64,000 bases of DNA from an uncultured Bacteroidota bacterium (GTDB lineage: Bacteria; Bacteroidota; Bacteroidia; Flavobacteriales; Flavobacteriaceae), in contig CAILWV010000006.1 in NCBI GenBank assembly GCA_903838055.1, forward strand, positions 1 to 64,000, given 5' to 3'. Under the pieces are notes generated by a model. The model did no database searches and was not told where the DNA came from. It saw nothing but the letters and a program-made list of their open reading frames with translations. The position numbers and the translations under genes are program-made. Below are positions 9,019-18,016 of the stretch, one piece after another; the stretch's first letter is position 1, and each line of letters begins with the position of its first letter.

Positions 9019-10407
9019 CTACAAGTGTATTACTTCGCCATAAGCATCGGCAACAGCTTCCATAACTGCTTCGCTCATTGTAGGATGCGGGTGAATTGCT
9101 TTTAAGATTTCATGTCCAGTAGTTTCTAATTTTCGAGCTACAACAGCCTCAGCAATCATATCGGTTACACCAGCACCAATCATGTGACAACCTAACCATT
9201 CGCCATATTTAGCATCAAATATTACTTTTACAAATCCATCTGGTGTTCCAGATGCTTTAGCTTTTCCAGAAGCTGAGAAAGGGAATTTTCCAATTTTTAA
9301 TTCGTATCCTTTTTCTTTTGCTTGTTTTTCTGTTAAACCAACAGAAGCAATTTCTGGAGTTGCATAAGTACAACCCGGTACGTTTCCGTAATCAATAGGT
9401 TCTACATGTAAACCTGCAATTTTTTCAACACAGTTAATTCCTTCAGCAGAAGCCACGTGAGCTAATGCTTGTCCTGGAGTAACATCTCCAATTGCATAAT
9501 AACCAGGAACATTTGTTTGGCTAAAATCGTTTACTAAAATTTTATCTCTATCGGTAGCTATACCAACTTCTTCTAAACCTATATTTTCTATATTTGTTTT
9601 AATTCCAACAGCAGAAAGTAATACGTCTGCTTCTAATACTTCTTCACCTTTAGATGTTTTAACAAATGCTTTTACACCAGCACCAGAAGTATCAATTCGT
9701 TCTACAGAGGCATTAGTCATAATATTGATTCCTGCTTTTTTCATAGAGCGTTCCATTTGTTTTGAAATATCTTCATCTTCAACGGGAACTATGTTAGGCA
9801 TAAATTCAACTATAGTAACTTCAGTCCCCATAGCATTATAAAAATGTGCAAATTCTACTCCAATAGCACCAGAACCTACAACAATTAATTTCTTTGGTTG
9901 TGAAGGCAAAGTCATCGCTTGACGATATCCTATTACTTTTACACCATCCTGAGGAAGATTAGGCAACTCACGAGAACGAGCACCAGTTGCTATAATAATA
10001 TGATCAGCAGTATATTCTGTTACTTTTCCATCTGCAGCAGTAACATCTACTTTTTTACCTGGTTTAATTTTTCCAAAACCATCAATTACATCAATTTTAT
10101 TTTTCTTCATTAAGAATTGAACACCTTTGCTCATGCCATCGGCAACGTCTCTAGATCGTTTCACAACAGCAGAGAAATCTTTATCGAATTCTTTAATTGT
10201 CAAACCATAATCGGATGCATGTTTTAGGTAATCAAAAACTTGAGCCGATTTTAAAAGTGCTTTGGTAGGAATACATCCCCAGTTAAGGCATATACCACCA
10301 AGGTTTTCCTTTTCAATAACTGCAACTTTAAAACCTAATTGTGAGGCACGGATTGCGGTAACATAACCGCCTGGACCACTTCCTAAAACAATAATATCGT
10401 ATTTCAT
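9019..10407 (-). CDS. lpdA: Dihydrolipoyl dehydrogenase (E3)
   Basis: This enzyme reoxidises lipoyl groups of 2-oxoacid dehydrogenase complexes and the glycine cleavage system, reducing NAD+. It has 462 residues. The FAD-binding GSGPGG is at 9-14, the redox-active pair is Cys40 and Cys45 in GGICLNWGCIPTK, the NAD-binding GSGAIG lies mid-protein, and the catalytic His-Glu region HPHPTMSEA is near the C-terminus. All key residues are present. It is transcribed alone; no E1 or E2 gene is adjacent. A TAAATTTG box (complement 10442-10449) lies about 35 bases upstream. Confidence 0.96.
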   Translation of the reverse strand: MKYDIIVLGSGPGGYVTAIRASQLGFKVAVIEKENLGGICLNWGCIPTKALLKSAQVFDYLKHASDYGLTIKEFDKDFSAVVKRSRDVADGMSKGVQFLMKKNKIDVIDGFGKIKPGKKVDVTAADGKVTEYTADHIIIATGARSRELPNLPQDGVKVIGYRQAMTLPSQPKKLIVVGSGAIGVEFAHFYNAMGTEVTIVEFMPNIVPVEDEDISKQMERSMKKAGINIMTNASVERIDTSGAGVKAFVKTSKGEEVLEADVLLSAVGIKTNIENIGLEEVGIATDRDKILVNDFSQTNVPGYYAIGDVTPGQALAHVASAEGINCVEKIAGLHVEPIDYGNVPGCTYATPEIASVGLTEKQAKEKGYELKIGKFPFSASGKAKASGTPDGFVKVIFDAKYGEWLGCHMIGAGVTDMIAEAVVARKLETTGHEILKAIHPHPTMSEAVMEAVADAYGEVIHL

Positions 10408-10441
10408 GTGTTGTGTGATTTTCTATAATTAATTGAGATTG

Positions 10442-10449
10442 CAAATTTA
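10442..10449 (-). promoter_or_regulatory. Candidate -7 box of lpdA
   Basis: The minus strand reads TAAATTTG, matching TAnnTTTG, 35 bases before the lpdA start. No clear TTG box is seen at the expected distance. Confidence 0.45.
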
Positions 10450-10515
10450 GAAAAAAGATTATAAATTTAAGTATTTCCTAATAAAAGTTTATTGGCATTG
10501 TTACTTGAACCAACT

Positions 10516-11055
10516 TTAATAAGAATAGTTAAATCCAATAGTATAACCCCCATTTATTCGATTAAGAGAAAAATCTACATTCTTCTTACCGTATGGCTTA
10601 GTAAATAAATAGGAAGTGCCAATACCAATTACAGCCCCACCAAGAACATCCCAAACATAATGCTTTTGTGCTTGAACTCGAGTATAACCAACATAAGACG
10701 CTAAAATATAGGAAGGGAATCCGTATTTCCAACTATATCGATGTTGAATAAATGCAGCACCCGAAAAGGCGCTAGTTGTATGTCCAGAAGGGAATGAATA
10801 TCTATCCGATCCATCGGGTCTTTTTTCTAAAACAAGGTGCTTGAGTGCTTGTTGCAAAATTAATCCAGATCCATATGCCTTTATAAACTGCAAGGTTGGC
10901 TTTGTATTATCATCATTATAGATAAAAGTAGATCCAAAAGCAACCGCTGGAATAGCTAGTTGTAAAATATCTCCACTTGTTGTAATGTTTTTATTTTGGG
11001 CATTTACATTAAATAAAGTAAAAATATAAACTAAAATTAATCCTGTTTTTTTCAT
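10516..11055 (-). CDS. PAP2-superfamily phosphatase, exported
   Basis: This 179-residue protein has a signal peptide (MKKTGLILVYIFTLFNVNA). The full PAP2 triad is present: K-x6-RP in KHLVLEKRP, PSGH in SFPSGHTTS, and TR-x5-H-x3-D in TRVQAQKHYVWD. It probably removes phosphate from a lipid or lipid-carrier phosphate in the envelope; the substrate cannot be told from sequence. It lies 40 bases after the MsbA-type exporter on the same strand and may be cotranscribed, which fits a role in lipid or glycolipid metabolism. Confidence 0.88.
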   Translation of the reverse strand: MKKTGLILVYIFTLFNVNAQNKNITTSGDILQLAIPAVAFGSTFIYNDDNTKPTLQFIKAYGSGLILQQALKHLVLEKRPDGSDRYSFPSGHTTSAFSGAAFIQHRYSWKYGFPSYILASYVGYTRVQAQKHYVWDVLGGAVIGIGTSYLFTKPYGKKNVDFSLNRINGGYTIGFNYSY

Positions 11056-11095
11056 AAGAATTTATGATTATTGACTACTAAATTAATTATTAGTT

Positions 11096-12850
11096 TTATT
11101 GAGCATTTGAAAACTGAGAATCATAAAGTTTTTTATAAAAACCATTTTCAAGAACAACTAGTTCGTCGTGAGTTCCTGATTCTACAATATGACCTTTATC
11201 CATTACAATTATTTTGTCCGCTTTCAATATCGTTGCCAATCTATGAGCAATAACAATAGAAGTCCTTCCTTGAGTGATGGTTTCAGTTGCTTTTTGAATT
11301 AATTCTTCTGAATAGGTATCAATAGAAGATGTCGCTTCATCTAGTATCAATATACTCGGATTAGAAACAAAAGCTCTCAGAAAAGCAATTAATTGACGTT
11401 GCCCTGAGGAAAGCATTACACCACGTTCTTTAACATTATAATCGTATCCTTCTGGCAAGTTCATTATGAAATCATGGACTCCAATTTTCTGAGCAGCAAG
11501 CAGGACGGTTTCCCTTGTAATTTTTGGATTATTAAGTGTAATGTTATTCAGAATTGTATCTGCAAAAAGAAATACATCTTGTAAGACAACCGCTATTTGA
11601 GTTCGCAAACTATCTAAAGTAAAGGAATCAATATTTTGATTATCAATATAAATTGCACCCGAATTGATTTCATAAAATCGATTCAATAAATTAATTATTG
11701 TTGATTTTCCTGCACCTGTAGCACCAACAATAGCTATTGTTTGTCCGGCTTTTACTTCTAGAGAAATGCCTTTGAGTACTTCTTCATCTTTAATATAACT
11801 AAAATGCACTTTATCAAATAGGATGTTTCCTTGAAAATGATTAGCTGCAACAGTTCCGTTTTCTTGAATTTCTTCATTGGTATCTATAATATCAAAAACC
11901 CGATTAGCTGCAATCATTCCCATTTGCATTTCGTTGAATTTATCCGCAATTTGCCGCAACGGATTGAACAACATTCCAATAAACATTGTATATGCCGTCA
12001 TCTGGCCAATTGTAGTAAATGGATTGCCATTCAAAATTTGAAATCCTCCATAAAGCACAATTACACCAAGGGTAATAGATGAAATAATATCGGCAATTGG
12101 AAAGAAAATAGAATTGTATAGAATGGTTTTAATCCAAGCTGCATTATGTTTTTGATTGATATCTTTAAACTTTTTAAATTCTATTTTTTCTCTATTAAAA
12201 AGCTGTACGATTTTCATCCCTGTAACCCGTTCTTGCACGAAAGTATTTAAATTAGCAACCTGATTTCTAACTTCTTCAAAAGCAACCTGCATCTTGCGTT
12301 GAAAAATTCTAGTGATATAAACCAAAATCGGCATTGCGAAAATTACGATTATCGACAAACGCCAATTCATATAAAACATGATTAGTAAGCAAACAAACAT
12401 CTTCATTAAATCACTCATAATCATGAATAACCCTTGACTAAAAATTCTGGCTATTTGCTCAATATCGGATACGGAACGAGTAACTAATTGACCTACAGGA
12501 GCATTATCAAAATACTTCATCCGAAACGAAAGAATGTGCTGGAATAATTTTGTGCGAATATCTTTCACTATATCTTGTCCTAGCCAGTTCGCCCAAAGCA
12601 CAAAATAATACTGCGACAACCCCTCCATTAACAGTGCGATTCCCATAATAATTGCATACAATAATAACCCAGATTTGTTGCCTGGTTTAATAAATGTATC
12701 TACCGTAATTTGAAGAAATAATGGTCGAAGGGCAGCAAAAAGAGATAATAAAACTGCAAATAATATCACTCCCCGAAACCTAAAAGCGTAAGGTTTTGTG
12801 TATTTTAAAATACGTTTAAATAAATGTATATCAAATGCTTTTGCTTTCAT
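11096..12850 (-). CDS. ABC exporter, MsbA-type (fused permease-ATPase)
   Basis: This 584-residue half-transporter has an N-terminal six-helix membrane domain (about 20-320) and a C-terminal nucleotide-binding domain. It contains Walker A GATGAGKST, signature LSSGQRQLIAFLRAF and Walker B ILILDEATSSID. It would work as a homodimer exporting a lipid, lipopolysaccharide precursor or drug. MsbA, LmrA and peptide exporters share this layout, so the substrate stays open. The gene is followed by a PAP2 phosphatase on the same strand and preceded by truA. Confidence 0.9.
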   Translation of the reverse strand: MKAKAFDIHLFKRILKYTKPYAFRFRGVILFAVLLSLFAALRPLFLQITVDTFIKPGNKSGLLLYAIIMGIALLMEGLSQYYFVLWANWLGQDIVKDIRTKLFQHILSFRMKYFDNAPVGQLVTRSVSDIEQIARIFSQGLFMIMSDLMKMFVCLLIMFYMNWRLSIIVIFAMPILVYITRIFQRKMQVAFEEVRNQVANLNTFVQERVTGMKIVQLFNREKIEFKKFKDINQKHNAAWIKTILYNSIFFPIADIISSITLGVIVLYGGFQILNGNPFTTIGQMTAYTMFIGMLFNPLRQIADKFNEMQMGMIAANRVFDIIDTNEEIQENGTVAANHFQGNILFDKVHFSYIKDEEVLKGISLEVKAGQTIAIVGATGAGKSTIINLLNRFYEINSGAIYIDNQNIDSFTLDSLRTQIAVVLQDVFLFADTILNNITLNNPKITRETVLLAAQKIGVHDFIMNLPEGYDYNVKERGVMLSSGQRQLIAFLRAFVSNPSILILDEATSSIDTYSEELIQKATETITQGRTSIVIAHRLATILKADKIIVMDKGHIVESGTHDELVVLENGFYKKLYDSQFSNAQ

Positions 12851-12907
12851 TTATTTTTTTTCTTGGGTATTAGATTTTTGGTCTATGGTTATTAATTTTA
12901 GTGCCAA

Positions 12908-13642
12908 TTATAAATAGTTATATTCCACTTTGGTAAGGTATAATCCGTGTGCCGGAACAGAAAAACCTGCTTTATTTCTATCTTTTCCTTCTATTATGGT
13001 ATTGAATTCCTGTAAAGATACTTTTTCTAATCCTATATTTATCATAGTTCCAACAATTGCTCGTACCATATTTCGTAAAAAACGATCGGCAGAAATAGTA
13101 AATACCAAACGATTATCTAATTGTTGCCAATATGCTTCAGCTATTTTACAATTAAAGGTGTTCACATCAGTATGTACTTTTGAAAAACACTCAAAATCAA
13201 TATGATTGAAAAGTATTTTACAAGCTTCATTCATCAATTCTACATTTAACAAATTGTGATAATACCAAGAATCGTCACTTTCAAAAGCGTCTTTGGCTGT
13301 ATGAATATGGTATTCGTAGGTACGCTTGGTAGCATCGAAACGGGCATGGGCTTGGTCATTAACCGAATGAATATTTAAAATTGCAATGTCCTTTGGCAAA
13401 AAAGAATTGAGTTTATGAATGTAATACTGATCATCAATTTGCTCCTCCAAATCAAAATGCGCAAACATTTGTTTGGCATGTACTCCAGCATCTGTTCTAC
13501 CTGCGCCAACTAAATCAATTTCTTTTTTAAAAATTGTAGAAAGTGCTTTATTCAAAGTTTCTTGTACAGAAGTAGCATTGGGCTGGTATTGCCAACCGTG
13601 GTAATGCGTGCCTTTGTATGCAAATTCTAAAAAGTATCTCAT
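12908..13642 (-). CDS. truA: tRNA pseudouridine(38-40) synthase TruA
   Basis: TruA isomerises uridines 38-40 in the anticodon stem-loop of many tRNAs. I set the start at the ATG at 13640-13642 (244 residues, MRYFLEFAYKG), where TruA homology begins. An earlier ATG at 13720 would add 26 residues (including QNPTPNPNNK) encoded by low-complexity leader DNA of a kind seen elsewhere in this window. The catalytic Asp51 lies in GAGRTDAGVHA, and RFLRNMVRAIVG near the C-terminus is also conserved. A TAAATTTG box (complement 13696-13703) lies about 55 bases before the chosen start. Confidence 0.94.
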   Translation of the reverse strand: MRYFLEFAYKGTHYHGWQYQPNATSVQETLNKALSTIFKKEIDLVGAGRTDAGVHAKQMFAHFDLEEQIDDQYYIHKLNSFLPKDIAILNIHSVNDQAHARFDATKRTYEYHIHTAKDAFESDDSWYYHNLLNVELMNEACKILFNHIDFECFSKVHTDVNTFNCKIAEAYWQQLDNRLVFTISADRFLRNMVRAIVGTMINIGLEKVSLQEFNTIIEGKDRNKAGFSVPAHGLYLTKVEYNYL

Positions 13643-13695
13643 TATTGGGTACTTATTATTGGGGTTGGGTGTTGGATTTTGGAATTTTTCAATTG

Positions 13696-13703
13696 CAAAT
13701 TTA
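13696..13703 (-). promoter_or_regulatory. Candidate -7 box of truA
   Basis: The minus strand reads TAAATTTG. It lies inside the coding frame that would be used from the 13720 ATG, which supports the internal start at 13642. Confidence 0.45.
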
Positions 13704-13820
13704 CAAAGATTTAAATACATTAAAGATTTAAATTTTGGATAAATAATTAACTTTACACCTTAGTAAAAAAGAGAAGTAGAATGCTTTGCTTCCTAATTAG
13801 CTACCCTTTACAATTATAAT

Positions 13821-14315
13821 ATGAAAAAAATCCTTTTACTATCAGACACCCATAGTCATATTGACGAAACAATATTAAAATATGTAAACCAAGCGGATGA
13901 AGTTTGGCATGCAGGTGATATTGGTGACTTGGCAGTTACAGATACAATAAAAAAATTAAAACCACTACGAGCAGTTTACGGAAATATTGATGATGATAAA
14001 GCGCGAATGGAATTCCCATTAAACAATCGTTTTATGTGTGAAGGTGTAGATGTTTGGATTACTCATATTGGCGGATATCCCGGAAAATATAACCAAGCCG
14101 TTAGAGAAGAAATACTATTGAATCCCCCTAAATTATTCATCTGCGGACATTCACATATTTTAAAAGTACAATTTGATAAAAGTTTGAATTTACTCCACAT
14201 GAATCCTGGCTCTTGTGGAATTTATGGTTTTCACCAAATAAGAACCATGCTTCGATTTGAAATTAATGGAGATAAAATTGAGAAACTAGAAGTTGTTGAA
14301 ATTGGGAAGAAATAG
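13821..14315 (+). CDS. YfcE/MJ0936-like phosphodiesterase
   Basis: This 164-residue calcineurin-type metallophosphoesterase keeps the metal-binding series: SDTHSH (Asp8, His10), GDIGD, GNIDD, THIGG and CGHSH, followed by NPGSCG. The family includes E. coli YfcE and archaeal MJ0936, which cleave phosphodiesters in vitro. The natural substrate is not known. It is a single cytosolic domain transcribed alone, divergent from truA, with a terminator about 60 bases downstream. Confidence 0.9.
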   Translation: MKKILLLSDTHSHIDETILKYVNQADEVWHAGDIGDLAVTDTIKKLKPLRAVYGNIDDDKARMEFPLNNRFMCEGVDVWITHIGGYPGKYNQAVREEILLNPPKLFICGHSHILKVQFDKSLNLLHMNPGSCGIYGFHQIRTMLRFEINGDKIEKLEVVEIGKK

Positions 14316-14371
14316 TTAGTGTTCAGAATCTAAAATATGCATCCTTTTTTGAAATAATAAATAGGACAAAA

Positions 14372-14399
14372 AAAATCCCAAACTTTCGTTCGGGATTTT
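14372..14399. terminator. Bidirectional terminator
   Basis: AAAATCCC / GGGATTTT flank a loop that can pair further (AAC / GTT). It lies between the convergent phosphodiesterase and DUF4293 genes with A and T runs on each side. Confidence 0.75.
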
Positions 14400-14429
14400 C
14401 TTCGCACTAATAAACATAAGTTTATAGGA

Positions 14430-14843
14430 TTACCTCAATCGGTCCACAGATTTTACGAGACCTTCATCCTTCTTAATAGCCTTGTTGGCCAAGACTAGAA
14501 AAACGATAGAAAAGATAGGTAGAAACATCCCAATACCCTTCTCCGAAACTACAGGAGTTCCTCCGGATAAATTTAGGGAGCGATAAACAAACAATCCTAA
14601 TAAAATTAAATTTAATATCATATTCAATCTGTTATAAACAAATTGTTGTTGTCTTTTTTTAAATGTAATAATACTAATTAGTGCCAAAGTAGTACTCAAA
14701 CCAAATAATATTTGGTAAACCATAGCATTCATAAAATAGTATTGCTTGCCATCAATCAACTTCCATAACGGAAAAACAAACGGAAGAATCCCGGCAAGTA
14801 TGAATACCAAAGCTAAATAGATGGTTTGAATTCTTTGTAACAT
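14430..14843 (-). CDS. DUF4293 family membrane protein
   Basis: This 137-residue protein has four hydrophobic segments and begins MLQRIQTIYLAL, the usual N-terminus of DUF4293 proteins in Bacteroidota. The charged C-terminal tail ANKAIKKDEGLVKSVDRLR is also family-typical. Function is unknown. It is divergent from rho, a neighbourhood I recall as common in flavobacteria. A TATTTTTG box (complement 14862-14869) lies about 20 bases before the start, implying a very short leader. Confidence 0.85.
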   Translation of the reverse strand: MLQRIQTIYLALVFILAGILPFVFPLWKLIDGKQYYFMNAMVYQILFGLSTTLALISIITFKKRQQQFVYNRLNMILNLILLGLFVYRSLNLSGGTPVVSEKGIGMFLPIFSIVFLVLANKAIKKDEGLVKSVDRLR

Positions 14844-14892
14844 TATTACTTATTTATAGCACAAAAATATATTTTCTTTTTTTAAAAAACTA

Positions 14893-14922
14893 TTGCTTGA
14901 ATAAAAATTATTCGTATTATTG
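14893..14922 (+). promoter_or_regulatory. Candidate rho promoter
   Basis: TTG at 14893-14895, a 19-base spacer and TATTATTG at 14915-14922 approximate the flavobacterial consensus, with one mismatch in TAnnTTTG. A start near 14930 would give rho a leader of about 100 bases. Confidence 0.5.
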
Positions 14923-15027
14923 CAGTATAAATCCGTAAGTACTTCAAAAACACGGACGTTTACCCAAAAAAATTTACTACAAATTTGTATTGTCACTCAA
15001 TTACCACAAAAATTTATATAAACATTT

Positions 15028-16761
15028 ATGTTTGATAGTTCTGCATTAAAAGGAATGAAGTTAACTGAACTTCAAGAGATTGCCAAATTGGCTAAAACAA
15101 TAAAATTTAATGGCGTTAAAAAAGAAACGTTAATTGAACAAATATTAGCCCATCAAGAAGCATCAGAAGCAACCACAAAGGAAACTTCGTCAGAAAAAAT
15201 TGTTGCCCAAAAAGAAGAAAAAATCAAAAGAGCGAGAATTTCACCAGATAATGCTCCTAAAATTGTAAATCCATCCAACGACTTATTTTCAGAGGAATCT
15301 CCAAAGTCACCGATTACAGATATAGAACCTACCGTTCAAAAAACACAAGAAGTTTCTCCGATATCAGAAAAATTCCAAAAAAAGCCAAAGTTCATTAAAC
15401 CTAATAAACCAGTTTTTAATGAGTCTAGTTCGGAAGAAGCTACAAATCAAGAAGAACAATCTACTGAAGATAATGCCAAAGAAATTTCAGCAGAAAATCA
15501 AGAAAATACAAATTTAGCAACTGCTAAACCACTAAATCCAAATCAAAAGCATAAAAATCCAAACCAAAATCCAAACCAAAACCCAAACCAGAATCCAAAT
15601 TTCAAAGTTAAAAAAAGTCCGAATTTTAGAGATTCTGATTATGAGTTTGATGGAATTATTGAGAGTGAAGGTGTTCTAGAAATGATGCCCGACGGTTACG
15701 GTTTTTTACGCTCTTCAGATTATAACTATTTAGCATCTCCTGATGATATTTATTTATCTACATCCCAAATTCGTTTATTCGGATTAAAAACTGGAGATAC
15801 TGTAAAAGGTGTTGTACGTCCTCCAAAAGAAGGAGAAAAATTCTTCCCTTTAGTTAGAGTATTAAAAATAAACGGACACGACCCACAGGTTGTTCGAGAT
15901 CGTGTTTCTTTTGAACATTTAACGCCAATATTTCCTCAAGAAAAATTCAATATTGCCGACAAACAAGCTAGTGTTTCTACACGAATAATCGATTTGTTTT
16001 CACCAATAGGGAAAGGGCAACGTGGAATGATTGTAGCACAACCAAAAACAGGTAAAACAATGTTGCTTAAAGACATTGCCAACGCCATTGCAGCTAACCA
16101 TCCCGAAGTATATTTAATAGTTTTACTTATAGATGAACGTCCAGAGGAAGTTACCGACATGCAACGTAGTGTTCGTGGTGAAGTAATCGCTTCTACCTTT
16201 GATAGAGAGCCACAAGAACACGTGAAAATCGCTAATATCGTACTTGAAAAAGCAAAACGTTTGGTTGAATGTGGTCATGATGTAGTAATCCTTTTAGACT
16301 CCATAACACGTTTGGCAAGAGCATACAACACAGTACAACCGGCATCAGGTAAAGTCTTGAGTGGTGGTGTTGACGCTAATGCTTTACAAAAACCAAAACG
16401 TTTCTTTGGAGCCGCTCGTAATGTAGAAAATGGAGGGTCGTTGAGCATCATTGCAACTGCATTAACCGAAACAGGATCTAAAATGGACGAGGTAATCTTC
16501 GAAGAATTTAAAGGAACCGGTAACATGGAGTTACAATTAGATAGAAAAATTGCTAATCGTAGAATCTTCCCAGCAATCGATTTGACTTCTTCAAGTACCC
16601 GTAGAGACGATCTTTTATTAGACGAAAAAACTCTACAACGCATGTGGATTCTAAGAAAATTCTTAGCAGATATGAACCCCGTAGAAGCTATGGATACCAT
16701 TAACGATAAAATAAAAAAGACAAGAAATAACGATGAGTTTCTGATTTCTATGAACGATTAG
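15028..16761 (+). CDS. rho: Transcription termination factor Rho
   Basis: Rho is the hexameric RNA-dependent ATPase that ends untranslated transcripts. This copy has 577 residues, well above the 419 of E. coli. The N-terminal SAP-like Rho_N motif (about 5-45) is separated from the RNA-binding cold-shock-like domain (about 210-280, [16 protein letters not shown]) by some 160 residues of charged, Asn/Gln/Pro-rich sequence. That stretch contains NPNQ tetrapeptides encoded by a 12-base DNA repeat. The ATPase core is intact: PKTGKT (P-loop), [13 protein letters not shown] (Walker B region) and the Q/R-loop regions. Large insertions here are usual for Bacteroidota Rho. The stop codon forms the end of a structured repeat (see 16759-16871). 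Confidence 0.97.
   Translation: MFDSSALKGMKLTELQEIAKLAKTIKFNGVKKETLIEQILAHQEASEATTKETSSEKIVAQKEEKIKRARISPDNAPKIVNPSNDLFSEESPKSPITDIEPTVQKTQEVSPISEKFQKKPKFIKPNKPVFNESSSEEATNQEEQSTEDNAKEISAENQENTNLATAKPLNPNQKHKNPNQNPNQNPNQNPNFKVKKSPNFRDSDYEFDGIIESEGVLEMMPDGYGFLRSSDYNYLASPDDIYLSTSQIRLFGLKTGDTVKGVVRPPKEGEKFFPLVRVLKINGHDPQVVRDRVSFEHLTPIFPQEKFNIADKQASVSTRIIDLFSPIGKGQRGMIVAQPKTGKTMLLKDIANAIAANHPEVYLIVLLIDERPEEVTDMQRSVRGEVIASTFDREPQEHVKIANIVLEKAKRLVECGHDVVILLDSITRLARAYNTVQPASGKVLSGGVDANALQKPKRFFGAARNVENGGSLSIIATALTETGSKMDEVIFEEFKGTGNMELQLDRKIANRRIFPAIDLTSSSTRRDDLLLDEKTLQRMWILRKFLADMNPVEAMDTINDKIKKTRNNDEFLISMND
15532..15603 (+). repeat. Coding tandem repeat in rho (NPNQ units)
   Basis: Imperfect 12-base units of the form AATCCAAACCAA occur about five times in frame. 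They encode NPNQ tetrapeptides in the disordered linker of Rho. Confidence 0.8.
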
Positions 16762-16871
16762 AAGCGAATCTTTTAGGCATTCCCTAAAACGTATTTCCCG
16801 CTATTCATTGCAACAAAAAATGCTTCCCAAAACACGGGAAGCATTTTTTGTTTTCATTACTATCGGGGCTA
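16759..16871 (-). repeat. Structured repeat, copy C (Flavo-1-like?)
   Basis: On the minus strand this copy starts with TAGCCCCGAT (16862-16871). It continues into a 16-bp hairpin, then AGCGGGAA (16795-16802), and ends with ATTCGCTTCTA (16759-16769). The same ordered blocks occur at 44103-44202 and 59640-59738 on the plus strand. CCCG and CGGG can close an outer helix around the hairpin. The last bases coincide with the rho stop codon. The resemblance to the Flavo-1 RNA motif is from memory and unverified. Confidence 0.75.
16813..16851 (+). terminator. Strong rho terminator, embedded in structured repeat C
   Basis: A perfect 16-bp stem (ACAAAAAATGCTTCCC and its complement) surrounds a 7-base loop, followed by GTTTT. 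It sits about 50 bases after the rho stop and can work on both strands. Confidence 0.85.
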
Positions 16872-16989
16872 GCTAGGTTATGTCTTTTGTGAAATTAGAG
16901 TTTTAGAAAAACACAAGAATTAAATAATAAAACATCTCTATATTAAATAACTTAATCTTATACATTCAATCATTAATATTTTCGAAACA

Positions 16990-17021
16990 TTTGCCTAAGA
17001 AGGTTAATATATTTAAGTTTG
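16990..17021 (+). promoter_or_regulatory. Promoter of the TPR gene
   Basis: TTTG at 16990-16993, a 20-base spacer and TAAGTTTG at 17014-17021 fit the flavobacterial sigma consensus well. The remaining 16762-17086 region holds structured repeat C and no gene. Confidence 0.65.
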
Positions 17022-17086
17022 TTTTTTTTACAGGATATTTCAATTAATTTCAACTTGTCAAAACTACAAATTATGTTACTTACAAT

Positions 17087-17599
17087 ATGAATTGGTTTAA
17101 AAAAATATTGAATATTAAATCTACCAAAAAGCAAGATTTAGAAGACGATAGTACTCGAGAGAATTTTGTAGGACTTGAATCATTTGAGACTGGTAAAAAT
17201 TTATATAGAAAAGAACAATATGAATTAGCTTTAAATTATTTTGACAAAGCAATAGAAAATGGTTATAAATATTCAGATATTTTCTCTTTTCGTGGCCATT
17301 GCTCAAATTATTTAGGACTCTATTATGATGCGCTTGAAGATTTTAATAAAGCAATAAATTTAAATCCGCAAAAAGGTATTGCAAGTAACTATTGTATGAG
17401 AAGCTTTATTAAAGATTCTATTTACGATTTTGAAGGAAGTATTGCTGATATAAAAGAAGCAATTCGTCTTTCAAAATTAAACAACGATGACAATAGATGG
17501 TGGAATAATTATGCTAAAGAAAATGGATATAAATCAGCAACAGAAAAATATGAAAAGGATTTAATCTACTTAAATAGAAAAAATAAAAATAATAATTAG
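17087..17599 (+). CDS. TPR-repeat protein
   Basis: This 170-residue cytosolic protein has about three tetratricopeptide repeats (residues 45-145, e.g. YELALNYFDKAIENGYKYSDIFSFRGHC and YYDALEDFNKAINLNPQ). Such repeats mediate protein contacts and carry no catalytic function. It begins MNWFKKILNIKS, an amphipathic lead without a clear signal. It shares a transcript with the membrane protein that starts 9 bases later, and has its own good promoter. The specific partner is unknown. Confidence 0.8.
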   Translation: MNWFKKILNIKSTKKQDLEDDSTRENFVGLESFETGKNLYRKEQYELALNYFDKAIENGYKYSDIFSFRGHCSNYLGLYYDALEDFNKAINLNPQKGIASNYCMRSFIKDSIYDFEGSIADIKEAIRLSKLNNDDNRWWNNYAKENGYKSATEKYEKDLIYLNRKNKNNN

Positions 17600-17608
17600 A
17601 CCTACCAA

Positions 17609-18013
17609 ATGAAAACTAAAATTTTAAATTTTCTATTAATCATTACATCCCTTTGTGGGTATTTAGAATGGAGTGGAAATAACCATATTTTTCTATTTAA
17701 AGCAGAGGCAGATATAATTTCTAAATTATTCACGAATCCAATTTCGGTAGTACACCCATTTACAATACTACCAATTATAGGCCAGTTACTTTTACTAATT
17801 ACATTATTTCAAAAGTATCCAAGTAAAATTCTTACGTTTATTAGCATTGGAGGATTAGGATTAGGATTACTTTTAGGTTTCATGTGCTTGATAGGATTGA
17901 TAAGTTTGAAATTCAAAATAATCATTTCAACTATTCCGTTTATTATAGTATCCGTTTTAACAATTATTAATTATCGGAAAGCAAAATTACAAGAACCTAA
18001 GTTGACTATTTAA
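17609..18013 (+). CDS. Four-helix membrane protein of unknown function
   Basis: This 134-residue protein is dominated by four hydrophobic segments (about 5-22, 48-66, 74-98 and 106-124). It has no catalytic motif that I recognise. It lies 9 bases after the TPR gene, so the two are likely cotranscribed. It converges on fhs with only three bases between the two stop codons and no hairpin visible. Confidence 0.7.
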   Translation: MKTKILNFLLIITSLCGYLEWSGNNHIFLFKAEADIISKLFTNPISVVHPFTILPIIGQLLLLITLFQKYPSKILTFISIGGLGLGLLLGFMCLIGLISLKFKIIISTIPFIIVSVLTIINYRKAKLQEPKLTI

Positions 18014-18016
18014 AAC

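Noticed and set aside
15532..15603. Possible CRISPR-like array
   Set aside because: The units are contiguous 12-base repeats in frame within rho, with no spacers.
16275..16700. Open frame of 141 codons opposite rho
   Set aside because: It mirrors the highly conserved ATPase core of Rho and contains no sign of its own start signal.
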